DNA of 64,000 bases from Paenibacillus polysaccharolyticus (GTDB lineage Bacteria > Bacillota > Bacilli > Paenibacillales > Paenibacillaceae), in NCBI RefSeq assembly GCF_900102085.1, contig NZ_FMVM01000002.1:124001-188000 (forward strand). The letters run 5' to 3'. Made by a program: the position numbers and the translations under genes. The notes under the pieces were generated by a model, which saw only the letters and a program-made list of their open reading frames with translations, made no database searches and was not told the DNA's origin. Positions 19,504 through 26,753 of this stretch are shown here, piece after piece. The stretch's first letter is position 1. Each line of letters opens with the position of its first letter.

Positions 19504-20475
19504 GTGGAGGAACCCAATGTAACTCTTCAACCGATTCCACCTACTTCGCATCGAAAAGGGAACCGCGAAACCAGCTTCTACAAACGATTGCTACAGCAGC
19601 GTACCCTGGCTTTTATGTGTATTCCCTTTGTGATTTGGGCATTTGTATTCAAATATTTGCCGCTATGGGGCTGGACGATGGCGTTCCAGAACTTTAAACC
19701 GGCAAGAGCTTTCGCGGATCAGCAGTGGGTGGGGATGAAACATTTCCAAACACTGTTTGAAGATAATACGTTCTATCGAGTGCTTCGAAATACGCTGGTG
19801 ATGAGTTCTATTAAATTGGTGCTTGGGTTTGTCACAGCGATTACCTTGGCACTTCTTTTGAATGAATTGAAAAATATTATTTTTAAACGTTTTGTACAAA
19901 CCGTCAGTTATTTGCCTCACTTCATTTCTTGGGTTGTTGCTTCAAGTATCGTGCTCACCGTGTTGTCACCCGATGGAATCATTAACCTTATTCTTATGAA
20001 GCTGCACTTGATCGACAGTCCAGTGCTTTGGATGGGGAAAGGCGAATATTTCTGGGGGATACTGGGGGCCACCGAGGTATGGAAAGATGTTGGCTGGAAC
20101 ACGATCATCTATCTGGCGGCGATTACAGCCATCGACCCTGCTCAGTATGAAGCGGCAGAGATTGACGGAGCCAGTCGTTTTAAACGAATGTTATATATCA
20201 CATTGCCAGGTTTAAAACCGGTTATCGTCATTTTGCTTATTATGAATATGGGAAGTATTCTGGAATCCGGATTCGAACCTCAATATTTGCTGGGCAACGG
20301 CATGAATATGGATTATTCAGAAAATCTGGATATCTTTGTCTTGAAGTATGGTTTGGGAATGGGGAACTTCTCCTTGGGTACAGCAGCAGGTATTTTCAAA
20401 ACTGTGGTCAGCTTCATCTTCCTCTTCACCGCCAATTATATCGCCAAAAAAATGGGAGAAAGCAGACTATTCTAA
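19504..20475 (+). CDS. CUT1 sugar ABC permease 1 (LplB/UgpA-like)
   Basis: The 323-residue protein has six predicted membrane helices after a polar N-terminal tail and the ATPase-contact loop EAAEIDGASRFKRMLYITLP near residues 217-236. It starts with GTG behind AAAGGAG and is followed after 15 bp by the second permease gene; together they form the heterodimeric channel. No ATPase gene is nearby. Confidence 0.94.
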   Translation: MEEPNVTLQPIPPTSHRKGNRETSFYKRLLQQRTLAFMCIPFVIWAFVFKYLPLWGWTMAFQNFKPARAFADQQWVGMKHFQTLFEDNTFYRVLRNTLVMSSIKLVLGFVTAITLALLLNELKNIIFKRFVQTVSYLPHFISWVVASSIVLTVLSPDGIINLILMKLHLIDSPVLWMGKGEYFWGILGATEVWKDVGWNTIIYLAAITAIDPAQYEAAEIDGASRFKRMLYITLPGLKPVIVILLIMNMGSILESGFEPQYLLGNGMNMDYSENLDIFVLKYGLGMGNFSLGTAAGIFKTVVSFIFLFTANYIAKKMGESRLF

Positions 20476-20490
20476 GAGGAGGCCTGAGCC

Positions 20491-21411
20491 ATGCCAAAAG
20501 CAAAATCATCCCGCTTGCGGAACAGTAGCACCGGGGACCGGGCGTTTGATGCGATTAATATCACGTTTATGATCTGTTTGATGATTGTTACAATCTATCC
20601 GTTTATCAATATGATTGCCGTATCTCTCAATGATGCGAATGACGCCATACGCGGAGGGATCTATTTGTGGCCACGGGAGTGGACACTGGATAACTACAAA
20701 TATATCTTCGGAGAATCCGACATTTACCATGCTACGCTGATCTCGGCACTTCGTACGATTATCGGAACGATTGTCTCCGTTTTCTGTACCGCGATGCTTG
20801 CTTATACACTTAGCCGGCAGGAATTCGTACTTCGTAAGTTTGTGACGATGTTTTTTGTCTTCACGATGTACTTCAGCGGAGGACTCATTCCAGGGTACCT
20901 GTTGATTCGTGATCTCGGGCTGATTGGATCTTTCTGGGTTTACATCATTCCGGGTGTAATCGGTGTGTTTAATATGATCGTCATTCGTTCTTTCATTGAA
21001 GGATTGCCTGAGGGAATTCTGGAGTCGGCCCGTATTGACGGAGCGGGAGAATTTACAACGTTTATTCGAGTGGTACTGCCATTAACCATCCCAGCGATGG
21101 CAACTGTTTCTCTTTTCGTAGCCGTGGGTCAATGGAATTCCTGGTTTGACGTCTTTCTCTATAACTCGTCTAACAAGGAGTTAAGCACACTTCAATATGA
21201 ATTGATGAAGATTTTGCAGACGTCAACAACGGCGGCAACGTCATCGGCAAGTGATGTGTATCAGTCTGCTGAGAACAGCGGAGTTGCCGTGACACCAACT
21301 TCTATTCGGGCAACGATGACTATTATTGCAAGTGTTCCAATTCTGATGGTATATCCTTTCCTGCAGAAATACTTCGTTCAAGGTATGACCATCGGAGGCG
21401 TAAAGGGATAA
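20491..21411 (+). CDS. CUT1 sugar ABC permease 2 (LplC/UgpE-like)
   Basis: The 306-residue partner permease has six predicted helices, the contact loop ESARIDGAGEFTTFIRVVLP at about 177-196 and the usual C-terminal end KYFVQGMTIGGVKG of the LplC/YtcP group. AGGAGG stands nine bases before its ATG. It ends 66 bp before the GH30 gene, with no terminator between, so the xylanase is probably in the same transcript. Confidence 0.94.
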   Translation: MPKAKSSRLRNSSTGDRAFDAINITFMICLMIVTIYPFINMIAVSLNDANDAIRGGIYLWPREWTLDNYKYIFGESDIYHATLISALRTIIGTIVSVFCTAMLAYTLSRQEFVLRKFVTMFFVFTMYFSGGLIPGYLLIRDLGLIGSFWVYIIPGVIGVFNMIVIRSFIEGLPEGILESARIDGAGEFTTFIRVVLPLTIPAMATVSLFVAVGQWNSWFDVFLYNSSNKELSTLQYELMKILQTSTTAATSSASDVYQSAENSGVAVTPTSIRATMTIIASVPILMVYPFLQKYFVQGMTIGGVKG

Positions 21412-21414
21412 AAG

Positions 21415-21439
21415 TTAGGTTAAGGTTAAGATTAAGATT
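21415..21439. repeat. Short TTAAGR tandem repeat
   Basis: TTAAGG, TTAAGA and TTAAGA follow each other directly at 21420-21437, preceded by a related TTAGG, in the gap before the GH30 gene. It is low-complexity and no function is evident. Confidence 0.4.
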
Positions 21440-21477
21440 GTTGTGTTCTAATCTGAAAGGTCGGGAGATGAGAAATC

Positions 21478-23151
21478 GTGAATTCTATGTTCAAAAAATC
21501 ACTCTGTACGATGCTTGCAGCGTTAACAGCACTACCCCTGTTTTATGTACCTGCTTCCTCCAAAGTAATGGCGGCGAACGATGCTGTAATTAACGTAACT
21601 TCACCCAAACAAGTGATTCGGGGTTTTGGCGGTATGACACATTCCGGTTGGATTGGTGATCTCACTGCCTCTGAGAGGGAAACCGCTTTTGGCAATGGGC
21701 CTAACCAGCTGGGCTTCTCTGTTCTAAGAATTCCGATTGATGAGAACAAGAACAACTGGCAACGGGAAGTGGATACAGCCAAAAAGGCGATTGAACATGG
21801 TGCGATTGTATTTGCATCTCCTTGGAATCCACCAACAGATATGACGGAACTGGTCACCATCGGCACTACTTCGGGCGGTGGTTCAACGTATGAAGCTGAA
21901 TCCTCGACAACGTTGACCGGGGCTGTAGCGGGGAGTTCTTTGACAGGATATACAGGATCAGGTTATGTTACTTTCCAAAATGCGAGCGGTTCGGCTGTTC
22001 AGTGGAATACGATTCTGATTGGCAGCACCGGCACCAAAAACATTAAAATTCGGTATTCACTTCCTTCAGGAACGAGTAACCTGGATGTATACGTGAACGG
22101 CACATTAGCGCTCAGTAACGTGCCATTTGAAGCTACAGGTAGTGGAAACACATGGAAGGACAAATCGATTCAGGTACCGATGGTGAATGGCACAAGCACG
22201 TTGAAGCTGGTTACTACAGGAACGGGTGGACCGAACATTGATAACATCAACGTAACTGCATATACGCAGATTACACAGGCCAAACGACTCAAGTACGACA
22301 AATATGCGGCTTACGCTCAATATTTGAATGAATTCGATACATTTATGAAAAATAACGGCGTCAACTTGTATGCGATTTCCGTACAAAACGAGCCTGACTA
22401 TGCCCATGACTGGACATGGTGGTCTCCGGAGGAAATGCTTCGTTTCATGAAAGAAAACGCGGGTTCCATCAACAATCGGGTCATTGCCCCGGAATCCTTC
22501 TCTTATGTGAAAAACATGTCGGACCCTATTTTGAATGATCCGCAAGCCCTTGCGAATATGGATATTTTGGGTGCACATACGTATGGTACGCAATATAGCG
22601 ACTTTCCATATCCGTTATTTGAACAAAAGGGAGCAGGAAAAGAGCTTTGGATGACAGAGGTATACTATCCGAACAGCGAGACCAATTCTGCAGATCGCTG
22701 GCCTGAAGCTTTAGGAGTAGCGGAGCATATGTACAATGCGATGGTTGAAGGTAATTTTCAGACGTATGTATGGTGGTATATCCGTAGACATTATGGACCG
22801 ATCAAAGAGGATGGAACGATAAGTAAACGTGGCTATAGTATGGCTCATTACTCCAAATTCGTGCGCCCTGGTGATGTCAGAGTAGATGCAACCAAAAATC
22901 CGGCAAATGGTGTATATGTCTCGGCATACAAGGGAGAGAACAACAAAATCGTTATCGTTGCTATTAACAAAAATACTTCAGGCGTGAATCAGCGATTCAC
23001 TGTGCAAAATGGAACAGCCTCCGCTGTATCCTCCTGGGTAACGGACAGCACACGTAATCTGGCGGCCGGCTCTGCGTTGCAGATATCCGGCAACGGATTC
23101 TCGGCAGACCTGCCAGCCCAAAGTGTAACAACATTTGTTGTGCAACCGTAA
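21478..23151 (+). CDS. xynC: Secreted GH30_8 glucuronoxylanase with a CBM inserted in the catalytic domain
   Basis: After a signal peptide (about 1-33) the 557-residue protein matches Bacillus subtilis XynC closely: KQVIRGFGGMTHSGW, acid/base Glu305 in ISVQNEPDYAHDW, nucleophile Glu394 in WMTEVYYPNSETNSADRW, and the YIRRHYGP element (434-441) that in XynC carries the arginine reading the glucuronate carboxyl. The enzyme cuts xylan next to methylglucuronic acid branches. The odd feature is about 135 extra residues (about 129-264) between the ASPWNPPTDM strand and AKRLKYDKYAAYA. The insert starts TYEAESSTTL and ends GPNIDNINVTAY, a CBM6/CBM35-like beta-sandwich pattern. The C-terminal beta domain follows. 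GTG start behind GGGAG. Confidence 0.96.
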   Translation: MNSMFKKSLCTMLAALTALPLFYVPASSKVMAANDAVINVTSPKQVIRGFGGMTHSGWIGDLTASERETAFGNGPNQLGFSVLRIPIDENKNNWQREVDTAKKAIEHGAIVFASPWNPPTDMTELVTIGTTSGGGSTYEAESSTTLTGAVAGSSLTGYTGSGYVTFQNASGSAVQWNTILIGSTGTKNIKIRYSLPSGTSNLDVYVNGTLALSNVPFEATGSGNTWKDKSIQVPMVNGTSTLKLVTTGTGGPNIDNINVTAYTQITQAKRLKYDKYAAYAQYLNEFDTFMKNNGVNLYAISVQNEPDYAHDWTWWSPEEMLRFMKENAGSINNRVIAPESFSYVKNMSDPILNDPQALANMDILGAHTYGTQYSDFPYPLFEQKGAGKELWMTEVYYPNSETNSADRWPEALGVAEHMYNAMVEGNFQTYVWWYIRRHYGPIKEDGTISKRGYSMAHYSKFVRPGDVRVDATKNPANGVYVSAYKGENNKIVIVAINKNTSGVNQRFTVQNGTASAVSSWVTDSTRNLAAGSALQISGNGFSADLPAQSVTTFVVQP

Positions 23152-23185
23152 GGACAGATGTGAATGAAGAGAAGAACGAGGCAAA

Positions 23186-23255
23186 GAAGTAAATAGAAGT
23201 GAATTGAAGTCAAAAGAAGTTAAAATAAGATAGCAGAAGTTAGTAGAAGTTAAAA
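23186..23255. repeat. 10-bp periodic GAAGT repeat
   Basis: GAAGT occurs at 23186, 23196, 23206, 23216, 23236 and 23246, exactly 10 bp apart with one degenerate unit (TAAGATAGCA at 23226). Each GAAGT is followed by a five-base A/T-rich spacer. The array fills the gap between the GH30 stop and the shared terminator and is not an open reading frame with a start site. Confidence 0.7.
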
Positions 23256-23256
23256 G

Positions 23257-23284
23257 AACAGGCTGCCCTTAGGCAGCCTGTTTT
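23257..23284. terminator. Bidirectional terminator between GH30 and barstar genes
   Basis: A perfect 11-bp stem AACAGGCTGCC / GGCAGCCTGTT (23257-23267, 23272-23282) with loop CTTA is flanked by TTTT on the plus side and by CTTTTAACTT read on the minus strand. It lies between convergent genes. Confidence 0.9.
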
Positions 23285-23285
23285 A

Positions 23286-23561
23286 CTATGACCATAACTC
23301 TAATGTGAACTCGTCAATCTCTTGCTCTGCTTCGCGCATTAAATCAATCACCTGATCTGCATAATCACCTAGCTTTTCTCTGCTTATATCAAAGTGACTC
23401 CAGCGGATCGTCAGCGGCATCTGGACTTCACCTGTCAAGGCATCCCATAAAGCGTCCAGATTGTGTCCGTAGTGTTCATCCAATTGCAATTTATCCTGCA
23501 ACAACTGATGGAGTGATTCCCTATTATGAAGGTAACGACCGTCGATCTGAATGATATTCAT
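23286..23561 (-). CDS. Barstar-family ribonuclease inhibitor
   Basis: The 91-residue cytoplasmic protein matches Bacillus amyloliquefaciens barstar, including the barnase-binding helix YGHNLDALWDALTG with Tyr31, Asp36 and Asp40 (barstar Tyr29 region, Asp35, Asp39). It would block the active site of the ribonuclease encoded 11 bp upstream on the same strand and protect the producer. GGAGG stands before the ATG. In B. amyloliquefaciens the two genes are not described as adjacent; here they form a compact operon. Confidence 0.95.
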   Translation of the reverse strand: MNIIQIDGRYLHNRESLHQLLQDKLQLDEHYGHNLDALWDALTGEVQMPLTIRWSHFDISREKLGDYADQVIDLMREAEQEIDEFTLELWS

Positions 23562-23572
23562 GTGTTCCTCCG

Positions 23573-24013
23573 TTATTTGATCTGTTGAAAAGTCTTATAA
23601 TGATCGGTGGTTTGATAGATTAGACCGTCATTCGAATATAGAATTCGGTCGCTTCCGCGTTTTCCACCAGTATAATGGATATCCGCCTCATACCAGATCC
23701 GACCTTTTTTATTGGGAAGCAGCCCTTCGCGATTTCTGAATACGTCACCGCCAATGCTCTTTCCTGGAGCGACCTGACCCAGATTGCCTTCACTAGGCTC
23801 CCAGCCCAGCTTACGAGCTTCTTTTTTCGTAATATAATTGGGCGGAAGTTCATGATGCTCTTTGATATAATCGGCGACCTCCTGAAATCCCATCTCTTTG
23901 GAGGGTTGACCAGCGTGAGAACTGGTATTGGTAATAATCTGTGAGGTACAACCTGCAATCAATAATACGGAAAGCAAGACGAATAGAGGATACAACCATT
24001 TTCTTAAAAGCAT
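23573..24013 (-). CDS. Barnase-like guanyl-preferring ribonuclease, lipoprotein form
   Basis: The 146-residue protein carries the barnase fold with all key residues visible: Lys63 (barnase Lys27), general base Glu109 (Glu73), Arg119 (Arg83), Arg123 (Arg87) and general acid His138 (His102), in the motifs NYITKKEA, YEADIHY, SDRILYS and TTDHYKTF. Unlike secreted barnase it has a lipobox LLIAGC with Cys22, so it should be anchored to the outer face of the membrane. The start at 24013 follows AAAGGAG; an ATG nine codons earlier has no site. The inhibitor gene follows directly. A role in competition or RNA scavenging is inferred. Confidence 0.95.
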   Translation of the reverse strand: MLLRKWLYPLFVLLSVLLIAGCTSQIITNTSSHAGQPSKEMGFQEVADYIKEHHELPPNYITKKEARKLGWEPSEGNLGQVAPGKSIGGDVFRNREGLLPNKKGRIWYEADIHYTGGKRGSDRILYSNDGLIYQTTDHYKTFQQIK

Positions 24014-24066
24014 GTTCTGATCTCCTTTTAATGATGACAATGCTCTTAATGGTAATCGGTTTCCGG

Positions 24067-24927
24067 CTACAAATCAATTCTAACCTCGGCTTGCCGATAC
24101 CTCGTATATTTTCCCGGTGAGATTCCAACGATCTTGGTAAAGCTACGAATGAAATTGGCGTAGTCACTAAACCCTGACTGGAAGCAAACATCTGTGATGC
24201 TCAGTCCATCTGTAAGAAGTGTTTTGGCAAGTTCAATGCGTCTACCTAGAATGTAGGAGCGAAGCGTAAGCCCGGTATGCTTTTTAAATTGCCGGCTGAT
24301 GGAGGTGCTGTTCATATAGAATTGTTCGGCCAATTGTCCGAGAGTAATATGTTGCGTGATGTGTGCTTCGATATATTCCATCGTTCTGCGTACCAGTTCA
24401 GGCATGATGTCTTGAGGTACAAAGGAATTATGCTGAAACCACTGGTTGATCAGAACAAGTAGTTGTGCCATAGCAGCATTGGTCTGCACGTCTGCGCCGT
24501 ACCTGTTAGAATCAGCAGATTCTTCAATCTGACGGGTCCAATACAGAAGCTGATTTAACTGGTTCTCATTCAGATGAATGATGTTGCCACTTCCGTCAGG
24601 GCGATGATCGAAACAAGATAATAAATTCGTCAAAACTGTGGATAGCTGGCACACATAGGTTTTCTTGAGGTTAATCGTGATTCGCTCATATTCAGTCTCG
24701 TCCACAATAAGTGTCCGATGCATCTCCTCAGGAGATATGACAAGCAAGTCGCCACGCTGCATGGGATAGCAACGATGATCGACATAGAAGTGTACATTTC
24801 CTTGCAGGAATAAGTAGATTTCATACGCGTTGTGGCGGTGATAACTGGAGTCATACCTGTAGGTTGTTAGGGGATGGCGGTACAAAAGCTCTGGCTGAAT
24901 CGCATCATAAAAATAATCAGAAGACAT
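24067..24927 (-). CDS. AraC-family regulator (paralogue of the one at 8469)
   Basis: The 286-residue protein has a cupin sensing domain (YHRHNAYEIYLFLQGNVHFY, RGDLLVISPEEMHR) and a C-terminal AraC DNA-binding domain (LGQLAEQFYMNSTSISRQFK and SITDVCFQSGFSDYANFIRSF). It is read from an AGGAGG site and is divergent from two GH43 genes, across composite promoter copy B. The near-identical layout at 8469-9484 makes it a strong candidate activator of the GH43 genes, probably with an arabinoxylan-derived sugar as inducer. Confidence 0.93.
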   Translation of the reverse strand: MSSDYFYDAIQPELLYRHPLTTYRYDSSYHRHNAYEIYLFLQGNVHFYVDHRCYPMQRGDLLVISPEEMHRTLIVDETEYERITINLKKTYVCQLSTVLTNLLSCFDHRPDGSGNIIHLNENQLNQLLYWTRQIEESADSNRYGADVQTNAAMAQLLVLINQWFQHNSFVPQDIMPELVRRTMEYIEAHITQHITLGQLAEQFYMNSTSISRQFKKHTGLTLRSYILGRRIELAKTLLTDGLSITDVCFQSGFSDYANFIRSFTKIVGISPGKYTRYRQAEVRIDL

Positions 24928-24954
24928 ATCGTAGAAGTACCTCCTGTCATTTCA

Positions 24955-25052
24955 CGCAATAAAACATGCAAACTACGCAATGAAATTGGACTTAGTTTCA
25001 CTTAAAATGTAATCATCCTATCATGAAAACGTTTGATTTGCAAACGCTTTCT
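24955..25052 (+). promoter_or_regulatory. Composite activator/cre promoter, copy B
   Basis: CGCAATAAAA at 24955 and CGCAATGAAATTG at 24976 are 21 bp apart. TAAAAT at 25003-25008 begins 27 bp after the second half-site start. A cre-like TGCAAACGCTTTCT at 25039-25052 begins 36 bp after the -10. Spacing is identical to copy A, and ATCCTA-CAT just after the -10 is also shared. Confidence 0.7.
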
Positions 25053-25133
25053 ATTTGTTGTGCCCTAATATATGGATACCTGATTAGATATGAAAATAAT
25101 GCAAGATCCATTCTATTTGCGGGAGGAAATGAA

Positions 25134-26663
25134 ATGAACAATGAAACGATGGCACAAGCTGGGGAGCAGAAGACTGAAGCTGGCTTAACGGGTCACTTGC
25201 AGCATACACCAAAGGAGATTGGAAAGCTTCGTCCCAACGCTAATCCTCTAATGGCACACAAATTCGGAGCTGATCCTTATGCACTCGTGTTTAATAACCG
25301 GGTCTACCTCTATATGACCAGTGACAAACTGGAGTATGATGCGAATGAGATTCCTCAGAAAAACAGTTATCAGTCGATCAATAAAATTACAGTCATCTCA
25401 TCGGATGATTTGATCAACTGGACAGATCATGGGGAAATCAAAGTAGCAGGTCCAGAAGGGGCAGCTACCTGGGCTTCCCAATCTTGGGCTCCAGCAGCTG
25501 CACATCGCAATTTGAATGGTGAAGATCGTTTTTATTTATATTTTGCCAATAATGCCAGCGGTATTGGTGTTCTGAGCGCACCAACACCTATAGGGCCTTG
25601 GACAGATCCGATCGGAAAAGCGTTGGTGACAAGAGAAACGCCGGGTGTTGAAGACGTAACGTGGTTATTTGATCCTGCTGTGCTTGTGGATGATGACCAT
25701 CAAGCTTATCTTTATTTTGGTGGAGGCGTGCCTGAGGGGAAACCAGAGCGTCCGGATACGGCGCGAGTGATGAGACTTGGAAAGGATATGGTCAGTGTTG
25801 AGGGTAAGGCCAAGATCATTCCTGCACCTTTTATGTTTGAAAATTCGGGGATACATAAATATGATAACATCTATTATTACACTTACTGCTCCAACTTTTT
25901 TCAAGTTGAACGTGACGAGGATAGCCCGCCACCGGGAGAAATTGCATACATGACAAGTGCGCAGCCTATGGGTCCATGGACGTATCAGGGAACAATCCTT
26001 AAAAACCCGGGCCACTTCTTCGGGATTGGCGGTAACAATCATCATGCTATTTTCCCACTGGGGAATGAGTGGTATATTGCTTATCATGCGCAGACTCTGT
26101 GCCAGGCGATGGATATCCCGGAAGGGTATCGTTCCACACATCTGAACAAGGTGCAGTACGAAGAGACAAGTGGAAGAATCAAAGCGATTCAAGCGGACTA
26201 CGAAGGTGTAGATCAACTGAAATCATTCAATCCATATCAACAGGTCAGCGGGTCAACGATTGGCTGGAATGCGGGAGTGATCACCCGTCAAATAAGTGGC
26301 TCGGGTCCGGAGCAAGCGGAACAAGGCGAGTCTCCAAAACCAGATGAAGTTGCCAGTGTGATGCATGAAGGAAGCTGGATTGCGATCTCGCGTGTGGATT
26401 TTGGTCAAAAAGGGGCGGCAAGCTTTACTGCAACCGTATGCAGCCAAGGTGGAGCATGTACTCTTGAACTTCGACTAGAACGAGAAGACGGTGATTTAAT
26501 TGGAAAAGTGCATATTCCTGCATCAGCGGAGGGTCAAGAATGGATGGAGGCATCGACTTCAATAACTGGCGCTAGGCATGAACACGACCTGTATCTTGTA
26601 CTGAAACCATCAGAAGAAAACCCATGCATCCTTTTAAACCAATGGATGTTTGAAGAAGCCTAA
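25134..26663 (+). CDS. GH43 arabinoxylan arabinofuranosidase-type enzyme with C-terminal CBM6-like domain
   Basis: The 509-residue protein has a five-blade GH43 propeller with the expected acidic triad: base Asp47 in KFGADPYAL, pKa modulator Asp180 in WLFDPAVL, and acid Glu236 in PFMFENSGIHKY. Residues after about 390 form a CBM6-like sandwich (ISRVDFGQKGAASFTATV). The RPNANPLMAHKFGADP opening is typical of arabinoxylan arabinofuranohydrolases. There is no signal peptide, so it probably removes arabinose from imported oligosaccharides. The ATG at 25134 has GGAGG seven bases upstream; the frame is open back to 25023, but that part overlaps the promoter. Confidence 0.92.
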   Translation: MNNETMAQAGEQKTEAGLTGHLQHTPKEIGKLRPNANPLMAHKFGADPYALVFNNRVYLYMTSDKLEYDANEIPQKNSYQSINKITVISSDDLINWTDHGEIKVAGPEGAATWASQSWAPAAAHRNLNGEDRFYLYFANNASGIGVLSAPTPIGPWTDPIGKALVTRETPGVEDVTWLFDPAVLVDDDHQAYLYFGGGVPEGKPERPDTARVMRLGKDMVSVEGKAKIIPAPFMFENSGIHKYDNIYYYTYCSNFFQVERDEDSPPPGEIAYMTSAQPMGPWTYQGTILKNPGHFFGIGGNNHHAIFPLGNEWYIAYHAQTLCQAMDIPEGYRSTHLNKVQYEETSGRIKAIQADYEGVDQLKSFNPYQQVSGSTIGWNAGVITRQISGSGPEQAEQGESPKPDEVASVMHEGSWIAISRVDFGQKGAASFTATVCSQGGACTLELRLEREDGDLIGKVHIPASAEGQEWMEASTSITGARHEHDLYLVLKPSEENPCILLNQWMFEEA

Positions 26664-26753
26664 CATCAGGAAGGGACTTATCCTGTTGATTGGAGAGCTG
26701 GAGCCAGAGTGAACAGCTATGATGCTGAACTCCGAAAAGAGGTGTTTTACACG

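Noticed and set aside
22105..22593. Minus-strand open frame opposite the GH30 insert
   Set aside because: It is a shadow of the xylanase gene, without ribosome binding site or recognisable product.
23186..23255. CRISPR array
   Set aside because: Units are 10 bp without unique spacers and no cas genes are near; it is a simple periodic repeat.
23286..24013. Classical plasmid-type toxin-antitoxin module
   Set aside because: The toxin carries an export signal and lipobox and matches barnase, so this is an exported ribonuclease with a protective inhibitor, not a cytoplasmic addiction module.
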